NCBI GenBank assembly: GCA_902772935.1
Contig: CACYCR010000146.1
Location: forward strand, 1-38,046
Source of the DNA: Oscillospiraceae bacterium
GTDB lineage: Bacteria > Bacillota > Clostridia > Oscillospirales > Acutalibacteraceae
Length of the DNA: 38,046 nucleotides
Direction of reading: 5' to 3'
The position numbers and the translations under genes were made by a program. The notes under the pieces are model-generated. The model worked only from the letters and a program-made list of their open reading frames with translations. It did no database searches and had not been told where the DNA came from. How positions within the stretch are numbered: the first letter of the stretch is position 1; each line of letters starts with the position of its first letter. Shown here piece by piece: positions 24,049 to 32,835 of this stretch.

Positions 24049-26127
24049 TTAATCTACACCGCGGAACAGCAGTCCGCGCGTGAACGAGCCGTCGAACGCG
24101 CGGTTGTCGCGGTACCGGGCGAGGATCTCGTCCGCCGCAGCGCGGTCTTCGGTCGTAAAATGCAGTTCAATGAAATCGAACCCCTGCAGGGCGCTCGGGC
24201 GGTCTGCCAGATAAATCGGGCGGCTGTTCAGTACCTCGCTGCAGCCGCTGCGGCAGCGGACGGGGAACCGGACGCCGAGGCGGTCGGTGAGGTCGCTTTG
24301 GTTTTTGCAATCCGCGCAGGATTTGACATTGCGGATCGGACAGTTGCGCGTGAGCATCAGCGGCAGCCGGCCGTAGGCATAGATGCCTTTGGGGACAGGG
24401 GTGACAAGGCGCTTTGCCTGCACTTCAGTCAATTCATGTGACAAGGTGATCGCCTTTACACCGAGACGGCCCAGAACGGCAGCGGAGGCGCTGTTGAAAA
24501 TATTCAGCGAGAAGCCTGCGAACAGGTCCATGCCGCAGTCTTTTGCCAGCGCGAGCGCGTCCAGTGTCGGACAATATGCTGCTGTAAATCCGTTGGCTTT
24601 TGCTCGCAGAAGTTGCTGTTTTACACGCTCGTGATTGCCGAAAATCCCACGCGGCAGGTGTACACCGCAGGAAACCGGGCAGTTTTTCACAATTTCCACC
24701 GACTTTTCCGCGCTTTCAAGCGGTAAAAACAAGTTTTCCACATGCGCCAGATTCAGCGGAATCTGTGCGGGATCGGCAACAAAAACGTGAAATTTCGGCG
24801 TGGACAGGATGGCTGTACCACCGGTTTCTCTATTGGAAATAAAATCGTCGATTTTAACGTCTGTAAAGCCAACTTCCTTTACAGATGAAAGCGCCAGTTC
24901 AAGCTGCTCGAGCGCCCGTCGGCGCAGGTCGTTGATCACGCTTGCGGGCAGCATCAGCCCGTCTTCCAGCTCACAGTCAAAGCTGCGGCAGAAAAACGGC
25001 GTGCCGCCGCATTTGGACAGCCGTGCGCCGAGCGCTTCGGCGGTCAGGGGCGTTGTTCTTGCCGGTTGCGGCAACGTGTCCGCCGTGACGAAAACGGTTT
25101 TGCCGCCGGCTTTTGCGGTGAGGGCAGGGGGCTCATTCGCCTGCAGGCTGAAAAAGAAATCCACCGGCACACGCGGTTGCTCCTTGTCATAAAGATGCGC
25201 GAGCGAAGAGAGCACTTTGTTTGAGGCGGCGGTGACGTCCTCTTTGGTACGTACACCGAACATGTCGGGGCCGCGACGGTTTTGAAAGTATCCGTCTGTG
25301 AAACCGGAGCGCGAGAACACGGCGCGCAGCGCCTCGTCAGCCGCGGCGTCGGGTGACCCGTTCAGTGCGGCGCGTGCGCTTGTGACGGCGGCGGCCACGT
25401 ATTCGGGACGTTTCATCCGCCCTTCGATTTTGAAGGAATCGACGCCGAGAGCGGTCAGCTCCTGCAGGTGACCGATCAGGGACAGGTCCTTCAGGCTCAG
25501 GTCGTGCCGTCCGGGCTGACCGGCGGAAAACGCCAGCCGGCAGGGCTGGGCGCAAAGGCCGCGGTTGCCGCTGCGGGAGCCGAGTACGGCGCTCATGAGG
25601 CACTGCCCGGAGACACACATGCACTGCGCCCCGTGGATGAAGACCTCTATCTCCAGATCGGTGGAGGCGCGCACGTCTTTGATTTCCGCTGCGGTCAGTT
25701 CGCGTGGCAGCACCACGCGGGAAAAGCCCAATGCCTTCAGCAGCGCAACGCCCTGCGGTGTCTGCACGGACATCTGTGTGGATGCGTGGCGGCCGAGGGC
25801 AGGCGCCGCAGCTTTTGCGAGCGCGGCAAGACCGAGATCCTGCAAAATCAGCACGTCTGCACCAAGTGCGCAAACGTGCTGTATGACGTTTTGTGCCGCC
25901 GGAAGCTCTGCGTCGGACACGAGGGTATTCAGCGTGATATGAACCTTGACGCCGCGGGCGTGGCAATAGGCGACAGCTTCGCGCAAAGCGGCGTCGTCAA
26001 AGTTTTCCGCGCCGCGCCGGGCGTTGAAGGCTTTGGTACCGAGATAGACGGCGTCAGCGCCGCAGCGCACGGCTGCGGTGACGCAGGCCGGCGATCCGGC
26101 AGGGGCAAGCAGTTCCGGTTGACGCAT
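24049..26127 (-). CDS. U32 peptidase-family protein (RlhA-like, with DUF3656)
   Basis: A 692-residue protein. The N-terminal U32 domain begins [16 protein letters not shown] and carries the family signature E161[18 protein letters not shown] with C169, C176, C192 and C196, which bind an iron-sulfur cluster. After about residue 380 comes a DUF3656-type domain and a final Cys-containing region ([13 protein letters not shown]). E. coli U32 proteins RlhA and TrhP take part in hydroxylation of 23S rRNA and tRNA with prephenate-linked chemistry. The length and DUF3656 make this closest to RlhA, but the RNA target is inferred. The start overlaps the zapA stop (ATGA), so translation is coupled. Confidence 0.88.
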   Translation of the reverse strand: MRQPELLAPAGSPACVTAAVRCGADAVYLGTKAFNARRGAENFDDAALREAVAYCHARGVKVHITLNTLVSDAELPAAQNVIQHVCALGADVLILQDLGLAALAKAAAPALGRHASTQMSVQTPQGVALLKALGFSRVVLPRELTAAEIKDVRASTDLEIEVFIHGAQCMCVSGQCLMSAVLGSRSGNRGLCAQPCRLAFSAGQPGRHDLSLKDLSLIGHLQELTALGVDSFKIEGRMKRPEYVAAAVTSARAALNGSPDAAADEALRAVFSRSGFTDGYFQNRRGPDMFGVRTKEDVTAASNKVLSSLAHLYDKEQPRVPVDFFFSLQANEPPALTAKAGGKTVFVTADTLPQPARTTPLTAEALGARLSKCGGTPFFCRSFDCELEDGLMLPASVINDLRRRALEQLELALSSVKEVGFTDVKIDDFISNRETGGTAILSTPKFHVFVADPAQIPLNLAHVENLFLPLESAEKSVEIVKNCPVSCGVHLPRGIFGNHERVKQQLLRAKANGFTAAYCPTLDALALAKDCGMDLFAGFSLNIFNSASAAVLGRLGVKAITLSHELTEVQAKRLVTPVPKGIYAYGRLPLMLTRNCPIRNVKSCADCKNQSDLTDRLGVRFPVRCRSGCSEVLNSRPIYLADRPSALQGFDFIELHFTTEDRAAADEILARYRDNRAFDGSFTRGLLFRGVD

Positions 26128-26525
26128 CAGTTCTGCTTTCTGCCGATCTGATCGAGAACGGAGGCCAGCTGCGCCTTCAGCCGGTCGATTTCGAGCTGCG
26201 CGTTTTCAAGGTCGCGTTTGGTCTTTTCGGCTTCGTGGCGCGCCCAGTCCGCTTTGCTTTTGGCGTTGGAGGCGTCGTCAAGGTAATCCTTGATCTGCTC
26301 GCGCAGGTGGTCGGCGGTGGTGCTCGCCTTTTTGTATTCGTCGGCGTAGGTCAGCGTGGTGAGCACGGCGGCCTGCGTGACGGAGATGTGCGGATTTTCC
26401 TTCATGGTCTTCGCAATCGCGCGGTCGACATCCTTGCCGAGCTCGGTGACGTACTGGACGTCATCCTCGGTGATGATGGCGTATTCCGCACCGGCGATGG
26501 AGAGTTTGACTTTATTTCTTACCAT
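26127..26525 (-). CDS. zapA: ZapA, FtsZ-ring associated cell division protein
   Basis: A 132-residue protein. The N-terminal globular part (KVKLSIAGAEYAIITEDDVQYVTELGKDVD) matches ZapA, which bundles FtsZ filaments at midcell. The C-terminal 70 residues are a long charged coiled coil (EYKKASTTADHLREQIKDYL, then KTKRDLENAQLEIDRLKAQL), longer than in the short B. subtilis protein. AAAGGA precedes the start at 26525. A TTGATT-17-TATAAT promoter lies about 55 bp upstream. It leads the operon zapA, U32 protein, dCMP deaminase. Confidence 0.92.
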   Translation of the reverse strand: MVRNKVKLSIAGAEYAIITEDDVQYVTELGKDVDRAIAKTMKENPHISVTQAAVLTTLTYADEYKKASTTADHLREQIKDYLDDASNAKSKADWARHEAEKTKRDLENAQLEIDRLKAQLASVLDQIGRKQN

Positions 26526-26580
26526 ATTGATTCGTCCTTTCGTGATACAATATACAGTGTACTTTTACATATACAAAAAC

Positions 26581-26609
26581 ATTATACAGCAAAAGTGTGA
26601 ACGAATCAA
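26581..26609 (-). promoter_or_regulatory. promoter of the zapA operon
   Basis: Minus strand: TTGATT (26609-26604), 17 bp, TATAAT (26586-26581). The region 26610-26759 between this and the xpt promoter is A+T-rich and shows no gene or RNA structure that I can support. Confidence 0.8.
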
Positions 26610-26759
26610 GTCCTATCGGCGTTTTTTGCACAAATGTTTTTCCTTTGCCGGCTTCGAATTGTGACAAACCTGTTGCCGCGTATTCAAACTTTGTTCAGCG
26701 TTGTGCAATTTTCACAAGAAAAAATGACAATCAAAATTCAAGTTTTACGAAAACAAGTA

Positions 26760-26788
26760 TTGCAATCATCGACAGATTTTGATAGAAT
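26760..26788 (+). promoter_or_regulatory. promoter of xpt
   Basis: TTGCAA (26760-26765), 17 bp, TAGAAT (26783-26788). The predicted leader is only about 50 nt, too short for a purine riboswitch with its expression platform. Confidence 0.7.
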
Positions 26789-26843
26789 GAGAGTACACAC
26801 AGACAATATTTTTTTGTGACATTTCCCGAAAGCGGTGAGACCA

Positions 26844-27413
26844 TTGAAACTGTTGGAAGAACGGATCCTCAAAGACGGAAAACTGTTTCCGGGAAGCATT
26901 CTCAAGGTGGATTCTTTTTTGAATCACCAGATGGATGTTGCCTTGCTCAATGAGATCGGCAAGGAGTTTAAAAGATTATATGCAGACTGCGGTGTTAACA
27001 AGATCCTGACGATTGAAGCGTCCGGGATCGGAATTGCTTGTATAACAGCGCAGTTTTTTGATTGTCCCGTCCTTTTCGCAAAGAAGACCAAGACCAAGAA
27101 CATCGCCTCGTCCGTCTATAAGACCTCGGTCAAGTCCTATACCCACGGCACGACCTACGACGTGATCGTTTCAAAGGAATTTTTGCATAAGGGCGACCGC
27201 GTGCTCATCATTGACGACTTCCTTGCGGAAGGCAACGCGCTGCTCGGTCTGATCGACCTTTGCCGGCAGGCGGGCGCCGAAGTCGCCGGCTGCGGCATCG
27301 CGATCGAAAAGGCATTCCAGCCGGGTTCCGCCCGCATCCGCGAAAAGGGTGTGCGTGTGGAATCGCTCGCCGTGATTGACAGCATGGACGGCGGCGTCAT
27401 CAAATTCCGATAA
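26844..27413 (+). CDS. xpt: xanthine phosphoribosyltransferase
   Basis: A 189-residue purine salvage enzyme joining xanthine to PRPP to give XMP. The N-terminal KVDSFLNHQMDVALLNEIGKEF is typical of Xpt, as is the PRPP-binding motif VLIIDDFLAEGNAL (about 120-133). The product of the neighbouring ABC importer may feed it. The start is taken as TTG 26844, giving MKLLEERILKDG as in Xpt homologues, behind GGTGAG at 26834-26839; GTG 26835 would overlap that site. The BMP lipoprotein gene starts 70 bp downstream with no terminator between, so they are probably co-transcribed. Confidence 0.93.
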   Translation: MKLLEERILKDGKLFPGSILKVDSFLNHQMDVALLNEIGKEFKRLYADCGVNKILTIEASGIGIACITAQFFDCPVLFAKKTKTKNIASSVYKTSVKSYTHGTTYDVIVSKEFLHKGDRVLIIDDFLAEGNALLGLIDLCRQAGAEVAGCGIAIEKAFQPGSARIREKGVRVESLAVIDSMDGGVIKFR

Positions 27414-27483
27414 ATTCCGCCCGCACGGCGTGATTTATACAACAAAAAAATGTCCACTGGACAAAAAACTGGAGGAAATCAGT

Positions 27484-28713
27484 ATGAAAAAAGTACTCGC
27501 CATCCTGTTGGCTGCTGTGTTAGTGTTCGCACTTGCCGCCTGCGCAGGAAAGACCCCCGCGGAACCCACCGATACGCCTGACGCTTCCACAGAACCCGTT
27601 GAGAAGACCGATTTCAAGGCCGGCTTCATCTTCCTGCATGATGAAAACTCGACCTATGACAAGAACTTCATCGACGCGGCAAAGAAAGCCTGTGAAAACC
27701 TCGGTGTCGAATACATCGGCATCACCAACGTTGACGAATCCAACGCCTGCAAAGAAGCGGCTGCCGACCTCGTCGACAAGGGCTGCGGCTTTGTCTTCGC
27801 CGACTCCTTCGGCCATGAACCCTACATGATCGAGGCTGCAAAGGAATTCACCGACGTTCAGTTCTCCCACGCGACCGGTACCAGAGCGCACACCGAAAAG
27901 CTTGCCAACTATCACAACGCATTCGCATCCATCTATGAAGGCCGTTATCTTGCCGGCGTTGCCGCAGGCATGAAGCTCAACGAGATGATCGAAGCCGGTA
28001 AGATCACCGCTGAAGAAGCGAAGATCGGTTACGTCGGCGCGTTCACCTACGCGGAAGTGATCTCCGGTTACACCTCCTTCTATCTTGGCGCGAAGTCCAT
28101 CTGCCCGAGCGCAACGATGGAAGTCCAGTTCACCGGTTCCTGGTATGACGAGACTGCAGAAAAAGAAGCTGCAACGCTCCTCATCAACAATAAGTGCGTT
28201 CTGATCAGCCAGCATGCTGACTCCATGGGCGCTCCGACCGCTTGCGAAAAAGCAGGGATCCCGAACATCTCCTACAACGGCAGCACCGTACAGGCTTGCC
28301 CGAACACCTTCATCGTTTCCTCCAGAATCGACTGGACTCCGTACATTGAGTACGCGATCAAAGCGGCTATGGAAGGCAAAGAATTCGACACCGACTGGAC
28401 CGGTACGATTGAGACCGGCTCTGTCGTGCTGACCGACGTCAACGAACCCGCTGCTGCGGAAGGCACGGTTGCCAAGATTGAAGAAGTCAAGGCCGGCCTT
28501 GCTGACGGTTCCATCCATGTCTTCGATACCAAGAACTTCACGGTTGGCGGCAAAGCACTTGACACCTACAAGGCTGACGTTGACACTGACGAAGCTTACA
28601 CCGGCGACACCGAAGTCATCGCTGACGGTTACTTCCATGAGTCCGAGTTCCGCAGTGCGCCGTACTTCGATCTTCGCATCGACGGCATCACGCTGCTCAA
28701 CGAAAAATTCTGA
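27484..28713 (+). CDS. BMP-family substrate-binding lipoprotein (nucleoside ABC importer)
   Basis: A 409-residue lipoprotein. The signal peptide ends in the lipobox LAAC with lipidated Cys 20, and a short Thr/Pro/Glu linker follows. The mature protein is a BMP/Med-type periplasmic-binding domain: KAGFIFLHDENSTYDKNF, the EYIGITNVDES strand, FVFADSFGHEP, KIGYVGAFTYAEVISGYTSFYLGA, and the hinge end GVQ-like IDWTPYIEYAI. BMP proteins such as PnrA and NupN bind purine nucleosides. GGAGG lies 9 nt before ATG 27484. Placement directly after xpt and before the ATPase and two permeases supports a purine nucleoside or base importer. A terminator follows the gene, likely lowering expression of the membrane parts relative to the binding protein. 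Confidence 0.92.
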   Translation: MKKVLAILLAAVLVFALAACAGKTPAEPTDTPDASTEPVEKTDFKAGFIFLHDENSTYDKNFIDAAKKACENLGVEYIGITNVDESNACKEAAADLVDKGCGFVFADSFGHEPYMIEAAKEFTDVQFSHATGTRAHTEKLANYHNAFASIYEGRYLAGVAAGMKLNEMIEAGKITAEEAKIGYVGAFTYAEVISGYTSFYLGAKSICPSATMEVQFTGSWYDETAEKEAATLLINNKCVLISQHADSMGAPTACEKAGIPNISYNGSTVQACPNTFIVSSRIDWTPYIEYAIKAAMEGKEFDTDWTGTIETGSVVLTDVNEPAAAEGTVAKIEEVKAGLADGSIHVFDTKNFTVGGKALDTYKADVDTDEAYTGDTEVIADGYFHESEFRSAPYFDLRIDGITLLNEKF

Positions 28714-28733
28714 TTCCGTTTCACGGAACAACC

Positions 28734-28773
28734 CAGCCGGGCGACCTGAACGCCGCCCGGCTGTTTCTCTTTT
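28734..28773 (+). terminator. partial terminator between binding protein and ATPase genes
   Basis: Stem CAGCCGGGC (28734-28742) with GCCCGGCTG (28755-28763), then TTTCTCTTTT. The interrupted T run suggests leaky termination, usual after binding-protein genes. Confidence 0.75.
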
Positions 28774-28795
28774 CAGAGCGGACGCAAGAATCATA

Positions 28796-28892
28796 AAATT
28801 GAGAATTCAGAATTAAGAATTGCGAACTGCCTGCGGCAAAGCGCTTTTGCAATCGCAATTTTTAGTTTTGCATTTTGAATCCTGCATTTGCA
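28796..28892 (+). repeat. MITE-like A+T-rich inverted-repeat element
   Basis: About 95 bp, A+T-rich in a GC-rich setting, with long imperfect terminal inverted repeats. The left end AGAATTCAGAATTAAGAATT plus GCGA (28802-28825) mirrors TCGCAATTTTTAGTTTTGC and on to 28880. Its middle carries GCGGCAAAGCGCTTTTGC. Elements with the pattern 'GAATTCAGAATTAAGAATT' are, as I recall, scattered in Clostridia genomes. It contributes most of the spacer before the ATPase gene. Confidence 0.5.
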
Positions 28893-28907
28893 ATAGGAGG
28901 GAACACT

Positions 28908-30449
28908 GTGGAAAAAACACCGGCCATTGCGCTGAAGAATATCACCAAGGTGTTCGGAAAGATCGTTGCGAACAAGAACGTCTCCCTGACCGTTTACAAC
29001 CATGAGATCCTGTCGATCCTCGGCGAAAACGGCAGTGGCAAAACGACGCTCATGAACATGATCTCCGGCATCTACCACCCCGATGAGGGGCAGATCTTCA
29101 TCGGTGGAAAAGAGGCGTCCATCCAGTCGCCGCGTGACGCGTACCGCTACAAAATCGGCATGATCCACCAGCATTTCAAGCTCGTGGATGTGTTCGGCGC
29201 GACCGAGAACATCATTCTCGGTATCGAAGACGGGCGGTATGACCCGAAGACGGCGCAGCGGACCATCATGGCGACCTGCGAGAAATACGGCTTCGAAATC
29301 GACTTTTCAAAGAAAATCTATCAGATGTCCGTTTCGGAAAAGCAGACCGTTGAAATCGTCAAGGCGCTTTACCGCGGCGCGGATATCCTGATCCTCGACG
29401 AGCCGACGGCGGTGCTCACGCCGCAGGAGATCCAGAAGCTGTTCGCCGTTCTGCGCCGGATGCGCGACGACGGCAAGGCGATCATCATCATCACGCACAA
29501 GCTGAACGAAGTCATGGAGATCTCCGACCGCGTTTCCGTTTTGCGCAAGGGCGAATACGTCGGCACGATCAACACCGCCGAAGCGAATGAGAGCATTCTC
29601 ACGGAGATGATGGTCGGCCAGAAGGTCAGCCTCAACATCGAGCGGACCGACCCCAAGAACATTGAAAAGCGGCTGGTGCTCACAAATGTTTCGGTCAACA
29701 GCAACGACGGCCGCCCCATTCTCAAAAACGTCAACTTCACCGCGTATGCCGGAGAGATCCTCGGCATTGCCGGCATTTCCGGCAGCGGCCAGAAAGAGCT
29801 GTTGGAATCCATTGCGGGTCTGCAGCAGCTCAGAAGCGGCAGCATCATCTACTTCAATCCCAAAACGGGGCGGGAGGAGGACCTGCGCGACAAGACGCCC
29901 CTGCAGATCAAGAACCTCGGCGTACGCCTGTCCTTTGTTCCCGAAGACCGCCTCGGCATGGGCCTTGTCGGTTCCATGAGCATCATCGACAACATGATGC
30001 TGCGCTCCTACCGCGAAGGCAAATCGGTCTTTGTGCGCCGCAAGGAGCCGCATGACCTTGCCGACCGCATCATCGACGAGCTGCAGGTTGTGACGCCCGA
30101 CGCGCAGACTCCGGTTCGCAGACTGTCCGGCGGCAATGTGCAGAAAGTCCTTGTCGGCCGTGAAATTGCCGCGTCGCCCACCGTGCTGATGGTGGCGTAC
30201 CCCGTGCGCGGTCTCGACATTAATTCATCCTATCTGATTTACAACCTGCTGACCAAGCAGAAGGAAAGCGGCGTCGCCGTTATCTTTGTCGGTGAAGACC
30301 TTGACGTGCTCACCGAGCTGTGCGACCGCATCCTTGTCATCAGCGGCGGCGTTGTCACCGGCATCGTTGACGGCCGCAGCGCAACGAAAGAAGAGCTCGG
30401 TCTGCTGATGACCAAAGCGAAACATACCGAAGAGGAGGGGACGAAATGA
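28908..30449 (+). CDS. ABC importer ATPase with two nucleotide-binding domains
   Basis: A 513-residue cytoplasmic ATPase of the sugar/nucleoside type (RbsA, NupO). The first domain is canonical: Walker A G39-ENGSGKTT, a variant signature MSVSEKQTVEI near 139, and Walker B ILILDEPTAVLTP. The second domain is degenerate, as in this family: GISGSGQKELLE in place of Walker A, but a good signature LSGGNVQKVLVGREI near 406. Its Walker B is replaced by VLMVAYPVRGLDI. The start is GTG 28908 behind AGGAGGG (28896-28902). It overlaps the first permease gene by 4 bp (ATGA). The partner lipoprotein and permeases identify a purine nucleoside or base importer resembling B. subtilis NupNOPQ. Confidence 0.93.
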   Translation: MEKTPAIALKNITKVFGKIVANKNVSLTVYNHEILSILGENGSGKTTLMNMISGIYHPDEGQIFIGGKEASIQSPRDAYRYKIGMIHQHFKLVDVFGATENIILGIEDGRYDPKTAQRTIMATCEKYGFEIDFSKKIYQMSVSEKQTVEIVKALYRGADILILDEPTAVLTPQEIQKLFAVLRRMRDDGKAIIIITHKLNEVMEISDRVSVLRKGEYVGTINTAEANESILTEMMVGQKVSLNIERTDPKNIEKRLVLTNVSVNSNDGRPILKNVNFTAYAGEILGIAGISGSGQKELLESIAGLQQLRSGSIIYFNPKTGREEDLRDKTPLQIKNLGVRLSFVPEDRLGMGLVGSMSIIDNMMLRSYREGKSVFVRRKEPHDLADRIIDELQVVTPDAQTPVRRLSGGNVQKVLVGREIAASPTVLMVAYPVRGLDINSSYLIYNLLTKQKESGVAVIFVGEDLDVLTELCDRILVISGGVVTGIVDGRSATKEELGLLMTKAKHTEEEGTK

Positions 30450-31561
30450 AAACCGCTGGCGAAAAACTGAAGCGGGAACCGCTGGTGCATATTTCCAAGC
30501 GGGCGGCGCTGCCGTTCTGGAAATCCTGGCTGATCCGCATTTTATCCATCGTGGCCTCTCTGGTCGTCTGCGCGGTCATCATCGTTTTGTTTACCGGCGA
30601 CAACCCGTTCGCCATTTACGGCACCATGATCAAGGGCGCCGTCGGCACGTCCCGGCGCGTCTGGAACCTGATGCAAAACGTCGCCATGCTGCTTTGTGTG
30701 TCTCTGGCGGTTACGCCGGCGTTCAAGATGCGCTTTTGGAACATCGGCGCCGAAGGCCAGGTCCTCATGGGCGGCCTTGCAACGGCGGCCTGCATGATCC
30801 TTTTCGGCAACAAGCTGCCCCCGGCCCTGCTGATGCTCGTCATCATCGCCGCCAGCATCCTCGCCGGTGCGATCTGGGCGCTGATCCCCGCGATCTTCAA
30901 GGCGTTCTGGAATACCAACGAAACGCTGTTCACCCTGATGATGAACTATATTGCGATGCAGATCGTCGCCTACTTCGTCTACATCTGGTCCGTGCCGAAG
31001 GGCTCGGGCAAGATCGGCGTCATCAACGCGACCACAAACGCGGGCTGGCTGCCGTCCATCGGTCACAACAGCTATCTGCTCAACATCATCATCGTCGCGG
31101 TGCTGACGGTGCTGGTGTATGTTTACCTCAAATACAGCAAGCACGGCTATGAGATCTCCGTTGTCGGCGAAAGTGAAAACACCGCCAAATACATCGGCAT
31201 CAACGTCAAAAAGGTCATCATCCGGACCATGCTGCTTTCCGGCGCGCTCTGCGGTGTCGCGGGTCTGCTGCTCGTTTCGGGTACCGACCACACGATCACG
31301 CGCGACACGGCCGGCGGCCGCGGCTTTACGGCGATTATGGTCTCCTGGCTTGCAAAGTTCAATCCGCTGTACATGGTGCTGACGGCGCTGCTGATTGCGT
31401 TCATGCAGAAGGGCGCAACGGAGATTTCAACGGTATTCGGTCTGAACGACTCCTTCTCCGACATCATCACCGGTATCATCATTTTCTTCATCATCGGCAG
31501 CGAATTCTTCATCAACTACGCAGTCAAGTTCCGTTCGCACAAGGAGGTTGAGGCAAAATGA
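30446..31561 (+). CDS. nucleoside ABC importer permease (NupP-like)
   Basis: A 371-residue inner-membrane subunit with about nine or ten helices. Family marks are the first helix after a basic N-terminus (WLIRILSIVASLVVCAVII), the GDNPFAIYGTMIKGA loop, AFKMRFWNIGAEGQVLMGGL, LFTLMMNYIAMQI, and the GRGFTAIMVSWLAKFNPL segment that contacts the ATPase. This pattern is that of BPD_transp_2 permeases of nucleoside importers. The start ATG overlaps the ATPase stop and the end overlaps the next permease start, so the three are translated as a coupled set. Confidence 0.93.
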   Translation: MKTAGEKLKREPLVHISKRAALPFWKSWLIRILSIVASLVVCAVIIVLFTGDNPFAIYGTMIKGAVGTSRRVWNLMQNVAMLLCVSLAVTPAFKMRFWNIGAEGQVLMGGLATAACMILFGNKLPPALLMLVIIAASILAGAIWALIPAIFKAFWNTNETLFTLMMNYIAMQIVAYFVYIWSVPKGSGKIGVINATTNAGWLPSIGHNSYLLNIIIVAVLTVLVYVYLKYSKHGYEISVVGESENTAKYIGINVKKVIIRTMLLSGALCGVAGLLLVSGTDHTITRDTAGGRGFTAIMVSWLAKFNPLYMVLTALLIAFMQKGATEISTVFGLNDSFSDIITGIIIFFIIGSEFFINYAVKFRSHKEVEAK

Positions 31562-32553
31562 TTACATCCTTCATTCACCGCGCGGTCATGCAGGGCATTC
31601 CGCTGCTTTACGGTTCGACCGGCGAAATCCTCACGGAAAAGAGCGGCAATCTGAACCTCGGTATCCCCGGCATCATGTATGTCGGCGGCATCTCCGGCGT
31701 CATCGGCGCCTTCCTTTATGAAAATTCGCTGGCAAGCCCGGCTGACGCAAACGCAGTACTTGCCATCGGCATCCCGCTGATCTGCTGCCTGCTCGGCTCG
31801 CTGATCATGGGCATGATCTACTCCTTCCTGACCACGACACTGCGCGCCAATCAGAACGTGACCGGTCTTGCCCTGACCACCTTCGGCATCGGCTTCGGCA
31901 ACTTCTTCGGCGGTTCGCTGATTACCCTTGTGGAAACCGACGTCCCGTCCATCACGCTGAGCACAACAAGCCATTACTTCTCAAAGACCCTGCCGTTTGC
32001 GCATAAGCTCGGCTGGTTCGGTGAAGTCTTCTTGTCCTACAGCTTTCTGGCGTACCTCGCCATCATCATCGCAATTGTCGCGTCGATCATTCTTAAGCAC
32101 TCGCGCATCGGTCTGAATCTGCGTGCAGTCGGCGAGAACCCCGCAACCGCGGACGCCGCCGGCATCAACGTTTCCAAAAACAAGTATTTCGCAACCTGCA
32201 TCGGCAGCATGATCGCCGGTCTCGGCGGCCTGTATTACGTCATGGACTACGCCAGCGGCGTCTGGTCCAACGACGCGTTCGGTGACCGCGGCTGGCTTGC
32301 AATCGCGCTGGTCATCTTCACGATCTGGCAGCCGAGTATCGCCATTTTCGGTTCCATCCTGTTCGGTGGACTGTACATCGTCCACAACTATCTCAACGAC
32401 GTCATCAACATGACGATGAGCACGCAGGAGCTGATCAAAATGGCGCCGTATGTCGTGACGCTGCTTGTGCTGATCATCACAAGCATGCGCAAGAAGCGCG
32501 AAAATCAGCCGCCCGCAAGTCTGGGCCTGCCGTATTTCCGCGAGGAGCGCTGA
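31558..32553 (+). CDS. nucleoside ABC importer permease (NupQ-like)
   Basis: A 331-residue permease pairing with the product of 30446-31561. Visible family features: an N-terminal GIPLLYGSTGEILTEKSGNLNLG, GIPGIMYVGG, LRANQNVTGLALTTFGIG, RAVGENPATADAAGINV (a cytoplasmic coupling loop), and FGDRGWLAIALVIFTIWQP. About eight membrane helices. It completes the importer: binding lipoprotein, double ATPase, two permeases. AAGGAGG precedes ATG 31558, which overlaps the previous gene by 4 bp. A perfect terminator follows 18 bp after the stop. Confidence 0.93.
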   Translation: MITSFIHRAVMQGIPLLYGSTGEILTEKSGNLNLGIPGIMYVGGISGVIGAFLYENSLASPADANAVLAIGIPLICCLLGSLIMGMIYSFLTTTLRANQNVTGLALTTFGIGFGNFFGGSLITLVETDVPSITLSTTSHYFSKTLPFAHKLGWFGEVFLSYSFLAYLAIIIAIVASIILKHSRIGLNLRAVGENPATADAAGINVSKNKYFATCIGSMIAGLGGLYYVMDYASGVWSNDAFGDRGWLAIALVIFTIWQPSIAIFGSILFGGLYIVHNYLNDVINMTMSTQELIKMAPYVVTLLVLIITSMRKKRENQPPASLGLPYFREER

Positions 32554-32571
32554 CAACTGCATCACTGTATC

Positions 32572-32603
32572 GGCCGCCGCTTCATTCGAAGCGGCGGCCT
32601 TTG
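32572..32603 (+). terminator. terminator of the nucleoside importer operon
   Basis: A perfect 12-bp stem GGCCGCCGCTTC (32572-32583) with GAAGCGGCGGCC (32588-32599), ATTC loop, TTTGT tail. Confidence 0.82.
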
Positions 32604-32621
32604 TATGTGTAAGACGAAACG

Positions 32622-32740
32622 GCGGCGGCTTTCCGGCGGCGCGCGCCCCGCTGCGCTGCGCGCAGACCGGCGTTTGCCCGCAAACGCCGGCAGCCCGGGC
32701 AAAGCCCGGGCGCGGGGCGCGTCCCCGCCGTCACCGCTGC
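32622..32740 (-). repeat. cloverleaf element copy 4 (reverse orientation)
   Basis: Closing stem in three parts: GCGGCGG/CCGCTGC (32622-32628, 32734-32740), GGCGG/CCGCC (32635-32639, 32725-32729) and a perfect 10 bp (32642-32651, 32712-32721). Inside, on the plus strand: CTGCGC-TGC-GCGCAG (32651-32665), CCGGCGTTTGC/GCAAACGCCGG (32667-32690), GCCCGGGC-AAA-GCCCGGGC (32693-32711). On the minus strand its closing stem begins CGGCGGGGACGCGCCCCG, identical over 18 nt to copy 5. Confidence 0.82.
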
Positions 32741-32774
32741 GGAATATTTTTTGCGATCTTCCGCCGTGCAGTCC

Positions 32775-32803
32775 TTGCCAAACGGCGGCAAATATGGTAA
32801 AAT
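32775..32803 (+). promoter_or_regulatory. promoter of lepA-hemW
   Basis: TTGCCA (32775-32780), 17 bp, TAAAAT (32798-32803) with TGG before it. The predicted leader is about 27 nt. Confidence 0.72.
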
Positions 32804-32835
32804 AAAATGATTGATTCTGATTTGAGGTGATCCGT

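Noticed and set aside
26526..26843. purine riboswitch ahead of xpt
   Set aside because: No paired aptamer pattern with the conserved junction bases was found by eye and the predicted leader is too short.
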